A stretch of DNA of 64,000 nucleotides. It comes from Psococerastis gibbosa. Its lineage: Eukaryota; Arthropoda; Insecta; Psocodea; Psocidae. The position numbers and the translations under genes were made by a program. A model generated the notes under the pieces. The model was not told the DNA's origin. It did not search any database and saw only the letters and a list, made by a program, of their open reading frames with translations. The stretch's first letter is position 1, and every line of letters begins with the position of its first letter. The DNA lies in contig OZ020485.1 in assembly GCA_963971405.1 (NCBI GenBank), forward strand, positions 17,794,001 through 17,858,000, written 5' to 3'. Shown here piece after piece: positions 63,407-64,000 of this stretch.

Positions 63407-64000
63407 CTGCAAACAAAATCGAAAAATTAGTCCTCGAAACCTACATACAGTACAACTTGCTAATGAAAGGCAAGGTCGGGTTAAGCTAGAAGCTCTCCAG
63501 CAACTGAGGTACTTTACGAAAAGAGTTTAACCCCTAACTATTACTTACTCGCATTAACTTCACTCTTCCAGGGAAACACGTATTAATGGGTTGCCCAAAA
63601 TTGAGCAGCTTGGACGGTTTTGTCATTCGCTTCGGACCCACCTAGTCGGTTTTTTTTTTTTTTTTAAATAGTAGTGGTCTCTGACCCATCAAGGTGGGAT
63701 AGAAGGCGTCCAGAAATATATCATATTCTTATACAAATATCGATCGTTGGAGATACCATAAAGTAAAAGCCGCGTTCCTCTTTATTTTGACGTTTTGATC
63801 TCTATGTTTTGACATCCCCAGTGGCAGTTTTTTTAAATTATTTACAAATCAAATTCGTCAGGTGTGGCTGACCAGTGTTAGTGATATTAATATACATCAA
63901 CATGTAGGGGGATATCTAATAGACTCATTTACGACTCAACTCAATTTTCTTAGAAATTTAATTTTTACATCCCCCCCCCCTGATTGTGACAGAGCCAGGG
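63407..64000 (-). other. Galpha-o intron, open at the right edge
   Basis: Upstream of the first visible exon. I looked for the short P-loop exon (GAGESGKST) on the minus strand and did not find it. Contains T and C homopolymer runs. Confidence 0.5.

Noticed and set aside
63407-64000. The missing P-loop exon of Galpha-o
   Set aside because: No minus-strand match to GAGESGKST or to KQMK before a donor was found; it must lie outside the window.

Overview
The window is a piece of a large, transposon-rich animal nuclear genome, almost certainly an insect or close arthropod. It is AT-rich, with introns of 1-18 kb, GT-AG splice sites, many short retroposons and no bacterial gene layout. The gene content fits: an exocyst Sec5, a Jun with five zipper leucines, and a G-protein alpha-o whose exon lengths (142, 161, 129, 130, 154 nt) are close to or match what I recall for animal orthologues. 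I cannot name the species. A hemipteroid or polyneopteran genome would look like this, but that is a guess.

Layout. (1) 1-6,030: a single-exon C2H2 zinc-finger gene on the minus strand and, head to head with it, Sec5 on the plus strand with a 2.6-kb uninterrupted reading frame behind a 5'UTR splice acceptor. (2) 6,030-10,000: intergenic DNA with retroposon remains. (3) 10,164-13,115: Jun on the minus strand, complete: a non-coding first exon, three coding exons (254 residues) and a promoter with two CRE and two TRE sites. (4) 13,430-25,400: intergenic, including a 1.9-kb hAT-like element with an exact 8-bp target duplication. (5) 25,420-63,406 and beyond: the last six coding exons of Galpha-o on the minus strand (300 residues, stop included in the last exon); the first exons, with the P-loop, lie beyond the right edge. 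About 60 percent of the window is therefore Galpha-o introns, which are filled with mobile elements.

Mobile elements. One nearly intact 5'-truncated non-LTR retrotransposon (reverse transcriptase, RNase H, CCHC tail, one frameshift) sits at 39,651-42,480 with a 12-bp target duplication. Around it are many LINE tails; at least three SINE-like families, one ending in (ACT)n with clear 9-13 bp target duplications and two with tRNA-like promoter boxes; and about fifteen palindromic or inverted-repeat DNA elements. The most striking is a 1.5-kb foldback at 47,649-49,153 whose two ~560-bp arms are almost the same sequence and carry Harbinger-like coding scraps; one arm alone has been hit by a SINE.

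The most unusual gene-level signal is that both Jun and Galpha-o carry decayed tandem copies of an exon's 3' end plus splice donor, placed immediately downstream of the working exon. I see no CRISPR array, operon, functional tRNA or rRNA gene. No wholly new molecular system can be claimed from sequence alone; the best leads are the exon-end duplications, the foldback, the Jun promoter and the palindromic elements with tRNA-like cores.
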